DNA of 64,000 bases from Psoroptes ovis (GCA_002943765.1 PQWQ01000009.1:806001-870000), one strand, 5' to 3'; shown: positions 33,657 through 46,155, counted from the stretch's first letter. The notes: generated by a model not told the origin, from the sequence alone. Numbers and translations: made by a program.

Positions 33657-34561
33657 ATGGGAACCTGTGGAGCAGGTCTTATCAAATGGGCATTAATCGC
33701 CATAAATTTAGCCCTTTTGGTATGTATTATGATGAATTTTTATTTTGAATTTATTTGATTTCAAATGAATGGTAACAATAATCAATTTCATCCATAGATT
33801 ATTGGTGGTTTAGTGTCTTATATTGGTGGTAAATTGGTCGGTTTCAATAATATTTCTGATGCTGCTAAACATTTTGCTGATATTGATTTTAAAATGATAT
33901 CATGGATTGTTTTGATAGTCGGCATTGTTATCTTATTGATTGCTGCACTTGGTTTTCTTGGATCATGCTGTAACAGTTCTTTTATGTTAAATTTGGTAAT
34001 TATTCAATTTTTGATATATAAATTTTTCATGAATTGATTCGTTTCATTGTACCATACATAGTATGGTATTCTATTGATTGTATTGATTGCAGGAGAAATT
34101 TATGTTGTAGTCAAAGCTAACAAATCTGGTGAAAACGTAAGTTGGAAAAAAAATAAGATTGAATTTTTCAAAAATTAATCATCATCATCATTTACAATTA
34201 TTTTAAGCTCGACGAAAAAATTGATCAAGGATTTAATAAAGCAATGGATGAGATGAAAAATAACAGTCAAACATTTATATTTGTGCAACAAATGCAAGCT
34301 ACATTGAAATGTTGTGGTTGGAATAATAGCACAGATTATCGTGACAAAGGTTTACCAGCTAGTTGTTGCGGTGAATGGAAACCAACTGATGATCCTGATA
34401 AGCTATGCGTTCATGCAGACAAAGTATACAATAAGGGTTGTAAATCTATAATTAAAGATGTAGAAAAATATTTCGGAAATTCTAAAACAACGGGAATCGT
34501 TGCCATTCTTGTACAAGTCATTCTAATATTAGCTGCTTTTTGCTTGGCCAGAGATGTTTGA
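33657..34561 (+). CDS. Tetraspanin 3
   Basis: Four exons (33657-33719, 33798-33995, 34062-34136, 34208-34561), all joined at phase 0, give 229 residues. The protein starts MGTCGAGLIKWALIAINLALL and has four helices. Its large loop carries LKCCGW, ASCC, LC and GCK. The short length and compact loop are typical of CD9/CD63-type invertebrate tetraspanins. It is the most intron-rich of the three neighbouring copies and keeps the shared helix 1 intron. AATAAA occurs about 45 bases after the stop. Confidence 0.9.
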
Positions 34562-34677
34562 TTGATTTTTATTTTCATTTATGTGATTATATCGATTAAA
34601 GTTCAATAAATTGAAATATCGTAAATTGATTAATAAATTTATTTAAAATAAGAAATAAAAAATCAAGATTTATCAAT

Positions 34678-35763
34678 TTAAACATGTTTACGATGAAAAA
34701 TTGCCTTTTCCGGACCGATTGCATTCTCTGGACATATTGTTTCGAATACATCATCATATTGATCAATGTCAGCATATGTTTCCTGATTGGTAGGCTTAAT
34801 TAATTGTCTTTGCTGTTTTGATTCGGTACGTTGTCTATATTTTTCTGCCGCAGCTTTCTTGATTAAAATTCTATGCTTATTCGGTGAAACATAATGTGGA
34901 TTCGAATATAAAACTCGACCCATGAATGAGCCATCAAAAATCTTGATTAAATTTAAGCAAAAACGAGGGCCTATTTCGGCTAACGATCCTTTCTCGTCAC
35001 AAATTTGATAATTTCGAAACCAAATACGATGATCGAGAATGGTGAATGTAAACAAATGATCAAAAAATGGTTGACTTTTTGGATGAGATTTGGGAGTGCC
35101 AAAAATTTGAACAAATAATTCACGCAACAAAGCCAAATATGGTTCAGATTCAAATTTAGGATCAAAAGATAAAAACGGTCGTGATGCTTTTAAACAATTG
35201 CCAGTCATTCGTAATTCTTCCATTGTATGCACATTTTCAACAAGAAATTTCGCCGTAGGTCCATTAGGAACATTTGATATCCACATGTATAAATCTTTAC
35301 GTTTACGATTTTCAAAAAATATACATTTGTTACAATTACGTATTTCACATATTTCATTCAACACTAGATTGGCATCCTTTTTCTCCATTTTTGGCTCTGA
35401 TTTTGAATGTGGCATCAAGGCTTTTAAATTGTTCATCAAATGCCTATCACGGAATGTTATTCCACGTGAAGCAATCACCAAAACACGCTGCTTATTGATC
35501 CATTTAGTATTCTATAATTATATGAAAAAGTAATTAAATTGACTACTAAATTAAAGCAGCTAAATACTTACTAATGACAGTGGAAGATCGTCGGAATATC
35601 TGGTAGGCTCCAGTACGATATCATCACTGCTAATAGGTTTTGTATCATTTTCATTAGCATTGATTTTGGATCGCTTTTTGATTTTATTTTTCATGACATG
35701 CTTCTTTCGAAATTTAAGAGCATCAGGAGCTGATGGAACATTTTGTTGTTTGTGCTGCACCAT
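34678..35763 (-). CDS. BRIX1: Ribosome biogenesis protein BRIX1
   Basis: Exons 35763-35572 and 35511-34678 give 341 residues (human 353). The protein is a nucleolar Brix-domain factor needed for assembly of the large ribosomal subunit. The join produces NTKWINKQRVLVIASRGITFRDRHLMNNL, the conserved Brix start. Later motifs include MWISNVPNGPTAKFLVENVHTMEELRMTGNCLK split over the domain core and a basic Arg/Lys C-terminal region. A Lys/Arg-rich N terminus (about 18-32) is a likely nuclear localisation signal. It converges with tetraspanin 3, leaving about 116 bases between stops. Confidence 0.94.
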
Positions 35764-36831
35764 TTCTAAGAGATAATCACAAAAAAAAATTTGAAAAATA
35801 ATCTAAAATTTTCAATTCAAAAATGAAAAACAAAACACACGTGTTCAATTCGATTTCAACACATTTTGCTCGCTTAATGTAATAATAGCCGCTATAAATT
35901 TCAAAATAATCCCTTTTAATTTTCTTTTTATCGGAATCAATATTATCAAATTTTAAACGTAATTTTGCTGAATCTTTCAACATTGACATTGCCAATAATA
36001 ATAACATGATTTGTTAAATTTTGTATAAAAATTCACGAATGAATTTATGAGGAATTAAAAATATTATTAATTGGTATCAAGTCTGTCGCATTTATATATG
36101 AAATAAATGTTCAAAACTCATCGATACTACCCGACCAATAATATTGCAATGCAATTCTTAGAAATTTGTAATCATCATTATTTGTTCTTTAATTATGCAA
36201 ATAATTCTCTCATCGAATGAAATAATTATTTCCGATCGATCAATGAACGATAGCTTTCACACTTTCTAAAAATAATTAATTTTTCTATTTTTAAAATTAA
36301 TCATTTTTGATTGTTGATTAATTTGTTTATAGTATTTTGTTTTTTTACACGAATTAATTGAATATTTTTAGAAATTTTAAAAATTTTCACCTCACGTTAT
36401 TAATGCATTTTCTTTTTGAAATTAGAATTGAAAGAAAAAACAAACAAAAAATACATTTTCTTGCAATTGATTTGATGATGAAAGATATTGTGTTTGTACA
36501 ATTTATGATTGCCCATACATTTATTATTTCGAGAATATTATTCATTAGTGAAGTATTCAATTTCATTATTAATTTGTACATCTTCCATAAATTGGGCTCA
36601 AATTGATTATTATGCAATAATAAAATGTTGATACATGTGTACATTTGAATCATAAATTTTTTTTTATGAATAAATGTTGTAAAATTTTGACCAATTACAA
36701 TATATTTTGAAGTTATCCATGGATTAATTTAAAAAAATTGAACTGAAAATTCATTAATTTTATGGTCAATTTTGGAAAAATATCTTTTCATTTATTTATT
36801 GGTAACTATCCAGTTCACAATTGATTGAAAT
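35764..36831. other. Divergent intergenic region, BRIX1 / G-alpha
   Basis: About 1.07 kb. On the minus strand a frame at 36007-35777 starts with a leucine-rich, signal-like segment, but it ends 14 bases before the BRIX1 start and matches nothing I know, so it is more likely leader sequence. The rest is A/T-rich and empty. Confidence 0.45.
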
Positions 36832-38308
36832 ATGTTTTTAAATCAAATTTTTTCGAAAATTTCAGATGATGATGACAAAAATCGTCGTTTGTCTTCATAT
36901 TCAACTAAACCAATTGCTAATAATAATAATTCAAAACAATTCATTGTGAATCGATTGAATTCATATTGTTTATTTTCGGAAGAACAACGTTTACAACGAA
37001 AGATTAATCAAAAAATTGAAAATGAATTAAAAAAAGAAAGAAAGTTGTCAAGACGTAATTTGAAATTATTACTATTAGGCACTAGTGAATCAGGTAAGTT
37101 AAGCCAATAACCTCATTCAATTGAATAATTTTTATTTAATCATTCAAGGAAAAAGTACATTCATAAGACAAGTGCGCGTTATTCATCGAAATGGTTTCGA
37201 AACCATTGCGGAACGTATGAAATATGTTCCACAAATACATCAAAATATATTGACAGCAATATTAACCATAAATCATGCAATGCAATTATTTGATTTTCAA
37301 TATGAAAATAAGAGTTTAGTCGATAATCTGGAAAAATCTTTAGCATCGACATATAATTATGATAATGTTAAATCTTGGCGCCGTTGGCTTGACAGCAATG
37401 TTGATAAAAGTAATTGTAACCATAATGATCTGCATAATCTAAGATCATATCAAATGATCGTACAAATGATTCAAAATCGTTTGCCATCAAATCTATATCA
37501 TTTAATCAATGAATTCTGGAATGATCAAGGTGTTCGTCATTGTTTGAGCCATATTAATCGATTCGATTTACTTAATTCATCCCTTTATTACATGAAACGT
37601 TTACATGAAATACTCGATGATTCATATGTTCCGTCAATACAAGATATCCTTCATTTACGGATTCCTACCACCGGAATAAATGAATATAATTTTGAAATTA
37701 ATTCTATGAATTTAACATTGGTCGATGTTGGTGGACAACGAACCGAACGTCGTAAATGGATTCATTGTTTTGAATCGGTAACGACAATCATCTACATCGT
37801 TGCTTTGAGTGATTTTGATCAAATTTTTTGGGAGCCAAATCTAGATGCTTACCATAGATGGCATCCTCTTAATACAGTCGATAATATGATCGATGATAAT
37901 GATGACAACTCACCAAAAAAAGTGAATAAATTGGCCGAAAGTAAAGCATTGTTCAAAACAATACTTACATCACGATGGTTTCGTGACACATCATTTGTAT
38001 TATTTTTAAACAAATATGATCTGTTCGAGGAGAAAATCCTCCATGGAATGAATCGTTTGGAAGATATATTTCCAGATTTTAAAAACATTATAGAATCATC
38101 GTGCTCAAATGAACTGAACAACGTTGAATTGGCTGCGAATTTCATTTTTCAAATGTTTTTCGAAGAAGATCCATATGAATTTCGTCGCCATGTTGTTTAT
38201 ACACATTTTACTTGTGCAACCGATACTAGTAATATTGAAATGGTATTCAACGCTGTAAAGCATACGATTATGGAACAATTTTTATCGAAAGAGATGCAAA
38301 TTTTTTGA
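36832..38308 (+). CDS. Divergent heterotrimeric G-protein alpha subunit (Gq-like)
   Basis: Exons 36832-37093 and 37149-38308 (55-base intron inside the P-loop) give 473 residues; typical G-alpha is about 355. Five GTPase motifs are present: P-loop GTSESGKST (83-91), switch I RIPTTG (Arg258), switch II DVGGQRTERRKW (Gln284), NKYD (375-378, usually NKKD) and TCAT near the C terminus. Catalytic Arg and Gln are intact. The helical N-terminal part CLFSEEQRLQRKINQKIENEL resembles Gq most closely. Oddities are a ~45-residue N-terminal extension, a 15-20-residue acidic insert before NKLAESKALF, and a C-terminal end (LSKEMQIF) unlike the receptor-coupling tails I know. It would transduce GPCR signals at the membrane; the partner receptor is unknown. 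Confidence 0.9.
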
Positions 38309-38932
38309 CGCAAATTATCATTCAAAAAATTTATTCAATTAAATTTTTCAAAAAAAAATTCAAATATTATACAAGTGCTGCCATCTATTGGCGTTTATCG
38401 GCAAAATATTTAAATCGAACCTTTGTCATTTTTTTAAAACACTTTTGAACAATGACAATTGTTCATTGATTGTTTGAAATTGAATTATTAATTAATTATT
38501 TAAAAAAAAAACAATGAAAAAATACATTTTTATTTGAAAAAAAAACAAAACATTCATTATCATCCATTCAAATGATGTTAGATTTTATACAAATTCTACA
38601 ACGGAAAAAAAATAATGATTCAATGAATATCTGCGAGCATCTTTTTTTTACTAATGTGAACGAAAAAAAAAATAATTAACAATTATATCATCATTATGTG
38701 AACTTGAAAAAAATTGATTCTCAAATCTACAAAATAGTGAATAAAAGATTGAATTATGCAAAATTTAAAATGAAAATCATTGATATTTCAAAAGAAAAAT
38801 TAAAGAAAGAATGAAGACAAACATGTCGTAATAATAATGGTAAGGTGAGTGTGATTTGTTTCCTTTGTCTTTTACAAAAAACAAAAATAGTGCTTTAATA
38901 TTATGAGTATTTTCTTATGAAATTATTTTTAT
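38309..38932. other. Intergenic region, G-alpha to Rel gene
   Basis: About 620 bases between two convergent 3' ends, rich in A runs. It contains TGCTGCCATCTATTGGCG (about 38376-38393), which includes a variant of the AGATGGC motif seen in other intergenic regions. No gene is evident. Confidence 0.5.
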
Positions 38933-41231
38933 TTAATTTAAATGTGTAATATGATTATTATTATCTAAATCTAATGCTGAAAACATTTGTTGTTGACTCG
39001 TATTATTATTGTTGTTTTGGTTGTTGATGATCAATGAATCGATCGGAATGCTATTCATATATGAATCGGAAGTGCCAATAGTGTTATTATTATTGTTGTT
39101 GTTGTTATTATTCATTATTATATCAAGCAATGGTGTATCTAATGATTGCCCAATAATTGCATTATTTTGATTAATACTCTGTATATTATTCAATTTCAAT
39201 CGATTTCGATTGATATTGTTAACCGAACCAATTTCGTTATTATTATTGTTTATAATTCCATTTGAAACGTTCTGATTGTTGTTGTTACTGTTATTATTAT
39301 TGGCGATATCACTGAAACTATCGTTCAAATTCAATGATAAACCTGATGATGTATCCATCATCAATGAAATAATTGTGTTTGAATTAAAATCTAAATCATG
39401 TATCAATTCGGATGAATCAATGTCCAATGAATCGAATCGTTCCATTACATCATTAGGTATTTCTTGTGATTGTTGTTGTTGTTGTTGATTGTTGGATGCA
39501 AGTGTTGCTGGTGAATGATTTGGTGAAGCATATGAAATTTGTGATGGATTTGGTGAGGATTTCGATTGCTGAAATTGCTGTGATTGTTGATGCATGATTG
39601 GAGACTGTCCTGGAGTATTGTTAACCATATTCACTGCTGATAATGCATAAGCCATTGATGATGGCTGAGTAGATGATGTTGATTGATGAAGACTTATCGG
39701 TGTCGTTTCATATGGATTAGGAGATGAGGTAAATGTCGAAGGTAGAACATGATTAGAATTTTGATCATATTGATATTGTGATGGCGTCCTAGATGGACTC
39801 ATTGATGAATCCGACTGTTTATGAAATATAGAATATTTATTAACATTGATTAAGATTCGAATGTATATGGTTACCATTATATATTGTGGAGATGATGAAT
39901 GTTGAATATAATGATATTGTTGTTCATTAGATTGCGATGATGATGTTGCATTGGTAGTCGAATATGTTGAGTGCCGAGGAGATGTGCTAGTGACCAATGA
40001 ATGCATTGGACTGGGTGACATTTCTCTTTTGATTGTAACACCAGCTGAAGTTGATGCAGCTGTAGCCGCCAATAATTTTGATGTTGGGATTTGTGACGAT
40101 TTTTGTGATTGTTGTTTGGAAGCTATTTGAATATATTCTTGTAGCAGATCATAATTTTCTTCTTTTAATCGCTTGTGACGCTTACGAACCAAACCATCTG
40201 GATCAAGTTCTCTTGGTGTGATTTGAAATGATCGTGGTATCGATAAACATCCATCTGACGGTCTTCTTAATTGAATGTTAACTGTTACAGGCTGTGTAAT
40301 ATTTTCGTCAAAATATTTTGGTGTTCTCAAACAAATTGCGACCTGTTTATGAACATCATTCGCTAGAAATTCTCCGTATGCTTCCCATATGATTCCTTGG
40401 TGATTGTTACCTTCTTGCACGAATCTCACTTGTATATCATCTTTGGCGACACGATCACATAACAATATGATTTCTTTACCACCCGTACAAGGAGCAGAAT
40501 AATGTGATAATTTTACAATTATTAATTCCGCCATCGCTTCTGTTAATTTCATACATGATTAATTATTAATCAATAAATTCAGACTCTCCAACTTACTTTT
40601 GTCATATATTGCATCAGAAACGATCGGTGGAAGCTGTACGGTAAATTTACCTTTCTCAGGACCTTCGATAAAAACCTGAAAACATAATCGTAAACAATTG
40701 AGATCGATCGATGATGCTTGTGTCCTATGGGCGAAACCAGCTGTGAAAAAAAAATCGATTAATTATACAGAGTTAAAATGATCACTCAATTCTTTGAAAC
40801 TCACTTCTAAATGGATCAACTTTGATCATTTCTCTTAGTTTTAAACTATCTTCAATTTTATTACGTTTGACGCATTGAATGCCTAACGATGTAAATGTAC
40901 ATGTCATATCAGGATTATTATCGATGACCAATGTACAAACACCTTTTTTACATCCTTCTTTTCCAACAAGATTATGTGGATGTGGCCGATATGGTGGCTC
41001 TTTGGTCACACACGATACAACCACAACGGCTTTGCCATTATAATTACATACTTGTATGGTAGGAAATGTTTTATTTTCTGGTGTAGCATTAACACCAGGT
41101 ATTGAACCGGCCGAACGGCCTTCACATTCATAACGAAATCGTATAGCACATTTTGCTGGTTGTTCAACAATACGAACAAATGGTTTCATTGATGAACCAT
41201 TCGATGATATGCTATTTGTTGTCGTAGCCAT
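38933..41231 (-). CDS. dorsal: Rel/NF-kB transcription factor (Dorsal-like)
   Basis: Four exons, 41231-40805, 40740-40597, 40539-39875 and 39814-38933, give 705 residues. The Rel homology region starts around 16 and includes the DNA-contact loop RFRYECEGRSAGSIPG (31-46). It also carries GFAHRTQASSIDLNCLRLCFQVFIEG and the joined IYDKKAMAELIIVKLS dimerisation start. A basic nuclear signal RKRHKR is at 309-314. The long C-terminal part is Ser/Pro/Gln-rich and then Asn-rich, as expected for a transactivation region. There are no ankyrin repeats, so this is the Dorsal/c-Rel class rather than Relish. It would act in Toll signalling (immunity, possibly patterning), held by an IkB/Cactus protein. The last intron is exactly 60 bases and in frame. 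Confidence 0.92.
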
Positions 41232-42666
41232 TTATATTTGCAAAAAAAACAAAAATATCACACACTATTCATAAACCAAATTCAAAACAAAACAAAACAA
41301 AAAACTGAGGAAATGAATTTTAACTTTGTTCTTAATTAATCAGTCGATAATTATCTAACATCAATATCAACGATGATGATAATCATCATTATCATCAATA
41401 TCATCGATAACAATTATTATTATCATTCAAAATTTAAATGTTAAATCAAATTTTCACTGTATAAAATGAGTCAAATTCGTAGTAATTATTATGTGTTTTT
41501 GTTGTAATGTTCGACATAAACATTTGATTAACTCTCAAAACATATTCAGAGATTCGATGACGAAAAAAATAAATAAAACGTTATTGATCAAAAACAACAG
41601 GATGATGGCTTTGATAATGGATGTTGAAATAAAAATATTGTCGTTTTTAATGTTTTGATTATTTTTTTTTTGTTTTGTCGAGAAACAAAAACAATTCTTC
41701 ATTCATTCAAAACAAACATCGGATTTAGTAGGTACATTGAACATATTTGGTGTCTATCGAATTTATGAATGGATTGATTTGATTTGATATGAATTGAATT
41801 CAGTCTTCAATCTTCTTTGAAATTGATTTTTGAAATTAGTAAAAATTTGCAAAATTGATATAATCTAGCTTGAATCCAGATGTTCTTGTTCCAAACAAAA
41901 AAAAACTGTTTTAAATTTATGTTGATTTGTGAATAAAATAAAATTAAGAAATATTTTTCATTCGATTTGATGTGATGATGATTATCTTTCCAATAATTGG
42001 ACAATTATTTCATTTTGTATTTTTATTTTTTTTTTCACAGTTGTAGTGGTTAAGATGGTGAATTTGAATGATGATTGGTGGTGGTTATGATTTGATTATA
42101 CTATTTTTGTTTTTTTATTTTTTCAAAAATCAATGATATTTGAATTAAAAGAAGAAGAAATGAAAAATGAAATAATCTATTCGATTACATACAACAATTA
42201 CATTAAGCCTGTGTTCATATAAATTCACATTGAACGAATAATTATAAATTTTTGTTTAGCTGAACAAAATATTGAAAAATATCATAGAAAATGAAACAAA
42301 GAAAATAAGAGTCCAAAGACTGGTACTGGTACTGGTACACACAAGAAAGATGCGACCATGACTGCAAATGCCCGAAGATGTTTATTGATTGCACCGAATT
42401 ACAACCGAGATTAATTTTTTTTTCCTAGTCCACTAATCGGATTGGTCGCAGTATGTTTTTTTTAATTTCTCGGGCCTTTGAAACAAAATTTGAACCAATC
42501 TTTGTTTTTTTTCATCATTCATTCTAATGACTTCAAGAATTTCAATTTTTTTTTCATCAGAAAATAACTAGGGGGTGTGTGTGAAGGGTTGTAGTAATAT
42601 ACTTTGAAAGCTCATATAACAAACAAACATACACACAAATTTTCGAAAAATCAATACAACATTATC

Positions 42667-42714
42667 GATGATGATGATGATGCTGGTGGTTATGATGATG
42701 ATGATGATGATGAT
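42667..42714. repeat. GAT microsatellite
   Basis: Two GAT runs (about 42667-42682 and 42692-42714) are separated by a short GCTGGTGGTTA interruption. They lie in the non-coding region upstream of the Rel gene. Confidence 0.85.
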
Positions 42715-42983
42715 GTTTGATTTTTTTTTGCTCGCAATTTGAGATCGCATGTAAATACGAGAAAAAAATTGATTTCGACTTGAAAAATTCATTATTGTGT
42801 ATTTATCAATGTGTGTGTGTATGTGTTTCAATATACGATAATAATAATGAAAATACAAAAACTTGTTTTACCATTTCTTCTTCATTTTAACATTTAATGA
42901 TGATTGTTGCAATATGTTTGATTTAGAGGTGGAGAAAATCGATTTGATTTTTTTTTTTTTTTTTTTGATTTCTTCACAAAATA

Positions 42984-43064
42984 TTAAGTTGTCCCATAAG
43001 TTCTTGCCGTTTTTTGAATAAAAAAAAAATTGAAAAAACGGCAAGAACTTATGGGACAACCTAA
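42984..43064. mobile_element. 81-bp mariner-type hairpin MITE, copy A
   Basis: The ends are TTAAGTTGTCCC and its near-complement GGGACAACCTAA. The arms pair over about 32 bases with a single mismatch (fourth base), separated by an A-rich loop. A TA dinucleotide flanks both sides, as expected for the target duplication of Tc1/mariner elements. There is no coding capacity. The ends resemble mariner terminal repeats, so this is a palindromic, non-autonomous derivative. Transcribed, it would form a near-perfect hairpin. Confidence 0.8.
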
Positions 43065-44392
43065 TAAATACGAAGAGATTGGATATGAAAAAAAAAAATA
43101 AAATGTTTTCTGATAAATTATTTATGCTCAAAGATGCTATTTATCTATGGTTGAAAATGCTCATGTGTTTCGATAATGTGATGATGATGATGATTTCATT
43201 CATTCATTTCATTAGATTTTCATTCAAAAATTCTCTCTTTGGAACAAAAAAATGGAAGAAAAAATGTTTTTGACAAACATCATATACACTTTGTATCATT
43301 TGAAGAATATACGTATGTACGAATCTAACATTTGAAAGCAAACAAAAAACCAATCATCATCAACACCATCATTCAAAGCTATCAAGAATCAATTTTTTTG
43401 TGCTTTTCTTCATGTGATAAAAATTCAAAAATCTCGACTTACTACTTTTCTGATTTTCTAATATATTTGTGAAAAATCAATTTTTGAAAAGATTCAAAGC
43501 ATTCATAACAGCATTATGAGATGAAGCTAGTCAGAGAGAGAGAGCGCGAGAGAAAGTGGCGACAAACAGAAGGAAGATGAGACCCATATTTTTCCTATGT
43601 ATCTTCGATTATTTTCAATTGTGGCACATAGAAAACTATGAATTCAATCAAATCAATCAAATGATTGAATTTTTGATTGATTGTTTTTAAGAATATATTC
43701 TCAAAACCCCATAAACATATGCACACAAGGTACAACAATTTCATTGTTATGGTCATTTATTTGAATGAATTTTTAATTTTTTTCAATTAATTAATCAAAA
43801 AAACTTGTTGTTGGCTTTGAATACAGTGAACTGTGTGCTGTGCTGTGCTATGTGGAAGCTTACTTTATTTCGTTGATGCTTAGCTTATTATTATAGATTA
43901 TTATTACTTTTTAATTTTCAAGGATAATAATATAGTAAAGATATAACATACACACATTTTCAAAAATCGTTTCAAAAAATTCAAAAATGGTTTCAGAATT
44001 TTGTTTTGAATCATTCATTCATTCATTTATAGTTGAATATTTTTAACGAAGAAAAAAATTGAAATTGATGACGAAGCTCAAATACTTTTTACTCTTTTTT
44101 TGGATTTATTTTTGTAAATTTTCTCTTAAAATTTTTATTGAAACAATAATAAAATATAAACATAAATAATGATAATGATAATCAAAGTGAGTAAAACTGA
44201 GCAATCATTTGGAACACAAGTTAGCCATTCATTTTGTTCAAAAAAAAAATAAAAATAAAAAAAAATATTCTTATATATAACGAAATTTACTGAACTGTGG
44301 AACCACCACCACGATTGAAACATGTTCCATGATTCACTTTGAATCATAAAATAAAATAAAATAGAATATACGATTCAAACATAGATCATATA

Positions 44393-44473
44393 TTAGGTTG
44401 TCCGAAAAGTTTTTGCCGATTTTCTCGAAATTCCTTAACGATATAATCGGCAAAAACTTTTCGGACAACCTAA
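44393..44473. mobile_element. 81-bp mariner-type hairpin MITE, copy B
   Basis: Again exactly 81 bases, flanked by TA on both sides. The arms start TTAGGTTGTCCGAAAAG and pair perfectly over about 29 bases around a 20-base loop. The terminal TTAGGTTGTCC is shared with copy A, while inner bases differ (CGAAAAGTTT against CCATAAGTTC), so the two belong to related but distinct subfamilies rather than one duplicating the other. Confidence 0.82.
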
Positions 44474-45152
44474 TAATTTCGGTTATTTTGGGCTTAGAGT
44501 ATTGAATTATATATATTCATTTATTGATTTGAGAAGAAAAAAACCATAACCATACAAAATATCAAAGTTGAATTGACCAAAGAATTTCCATAACGTCATT
44601 GTATTTTGTATTTTTTTTCCCCATACATTATTGGATCATCGTTTTTTTTCCTCTCAACATTCTTATATTTCTAATATTTCACCATGGAGACATAATTTTG
44701 ATTTTTTGAATATCAATGTCAATGATTGATGCTTTTCATCATCATCAGATGATGGTTTGCACAAATTTTTTTAGGAAAATTTGCAATTTTACAAAGAAAT
44801 GCGTCTACAAACGCATTTTCATGCATCAAAAATAATGAAAATACTACGTCGATGATGTTCGCTTTGAAATAGAAAATAGGTGCAAATGCTTAAGCAAGGC
44901 ACCGTTAAATAAAGATTCATTCATGTTCGCTTTGAAAACTGTCGTAGATTTGAAAGGTTTATAATGTTGGCGGGAATACAATTTGATGCGTAAAGCGTTA
45001 TATAATTGAATAAATATTTACAAAAAAATAATGTACATTTAATCATTAATTTTTCTGAAATTAATAACAAAATTCAAAAAATATTTCTTAAATTAAATTT
45101 GAAAATTGGAAAAAATTATATTCCTAATACGCCACGTATATTTCGATTATAA

Positions 45153-46155
45153 TTAATTGTTATTATTGCAATTATTATCAATCATTTTCATTTCTTCTTC
45201 ATGATAATTGTTGTGATTGATTTCATTATTACACTTATTTTCGAACAAATGTTGATTTGCTTTCATTATTTTCACATCAATATCATTTTGTTTTGATTGT
45301 AAAATTTCTTCATTCCAAAATCTATCACGTTCGGCGATAATTCGTTCAACCATATTGCGTAACAATGGATTTCGTATATTATCCAAAGCTATGTTAAAGA
45401 ATTCATCAAATCGTATGATACGTTTTTCATTGTTGAAATATTCTTGTCGTTCATATTGAAATGCTTGTAAACAAATATCAAAACGATCAAGTTCTTTTAC
45501 TAATAAAGATTCAGGCGATTCATGTGCTTCATATTCTTTGTAAAGATCATATAAACGTTGTGATTGTTTTTGAGGCAGCAAAGAAACTGTAAAAAATAAA
45601 ATCGATAAGAATGATATGTATTCAAATAGTTTTGCTCATCCAAAATTTACCTAGTTTTTGCATTGAATCCAATTCGTTTCGATGTTTTTCATTAACAGAA
45701 ATGCCATCCATTGGGGTAATATCACCAACAATACACTCAGCCATGTCATGAATCAATGATAATTTTACCATTTTATTGATATCCAATTTTGTTGATTCAT
45801 CATCGATCAACATGGACATTATTGCCATTCGATACATATGACCTGCAACAGGTTCTGGATTCGGTATACAACGATTATTCAGAATCCAACCACGTCTTGG
45901 TAATGTTTTCAAACGACCAATCAAACAAAGAAATTCGATCATTTGATCAGGTTGTTTATTATTGGTAACATTTGAAACTTCATCATCAACATGATTCATG
46001 TCACCATTAATAGATTTCATTTCATTATCATTGCTAGATTTAATTGTTTCTTGACTGCTTTGATACTCGGCTACTATTTCTTCGAATTTATAATTGATAC
46101 TATCATCAATTTTAGTCGGTGCTTTAGTCATTGAAGATGTCGATTGTTGAGACAT
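45153..46155 (-). CDS. HDDC2: HD-domain 5'-deoxynucleotidase HDDC2
   Basis: Exons 46155-45651 and 45586-45153 join across 64 bases (G|TT codon) to give 312 residues. The HD-domain metal site is visible: His106 in VAGHMYRM, His136-Asp137 in LIHDMAE, and a later Asp near 202 (ELDRFDICLQAFQY). The segments PRRGWILN and CIVGDITPMDGIS are typical of HDDC2, which removes phosphate from deoxynucleoside 5'-monophosphates. Compared with human HDDC2 (about 204) it has an extra ~70-residue polar N terminus rich in Ser/Asn and an Asn/His/Glu-rich C-terminal tail. It is transcribed in the same direction as PLAA upstream. Confidence 0.9.

Larger units (their letters stand above)
41232..45152. other. Large non-coding region upstream of the Rel gene
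   Basis: 3.9 kb, the longest gene-free stretch in the window. It holds two 81-bp hairpin elements (listed separately), GAT repeats (about 42667-42714), a GAGAGA/GCGCGAGAGA purine tract (about 43532-43555), and GGTACT repeats near 42320. The part next to 41231 is presumably the Rel promoter, and regulatory introns or 5' exons may lie here. No coding frame was supportable. Confidence 0.5.

Noticed and set aside
35777..36007. 76-residue frame with a signal-like start, minus strand
   Set aside because: It ends 14 bases before the BRIX1 start and matches nothing. It could be an upstream frame in the BRIX1 leader, but evidence is too thin for a gene.
44812..44902. Small palindromes (ATGCGT...ACGCAT and TGCTTAAGCA)
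   Set aside because: Stems are under 10 bases and may be chance; not strong enough to list as elements.
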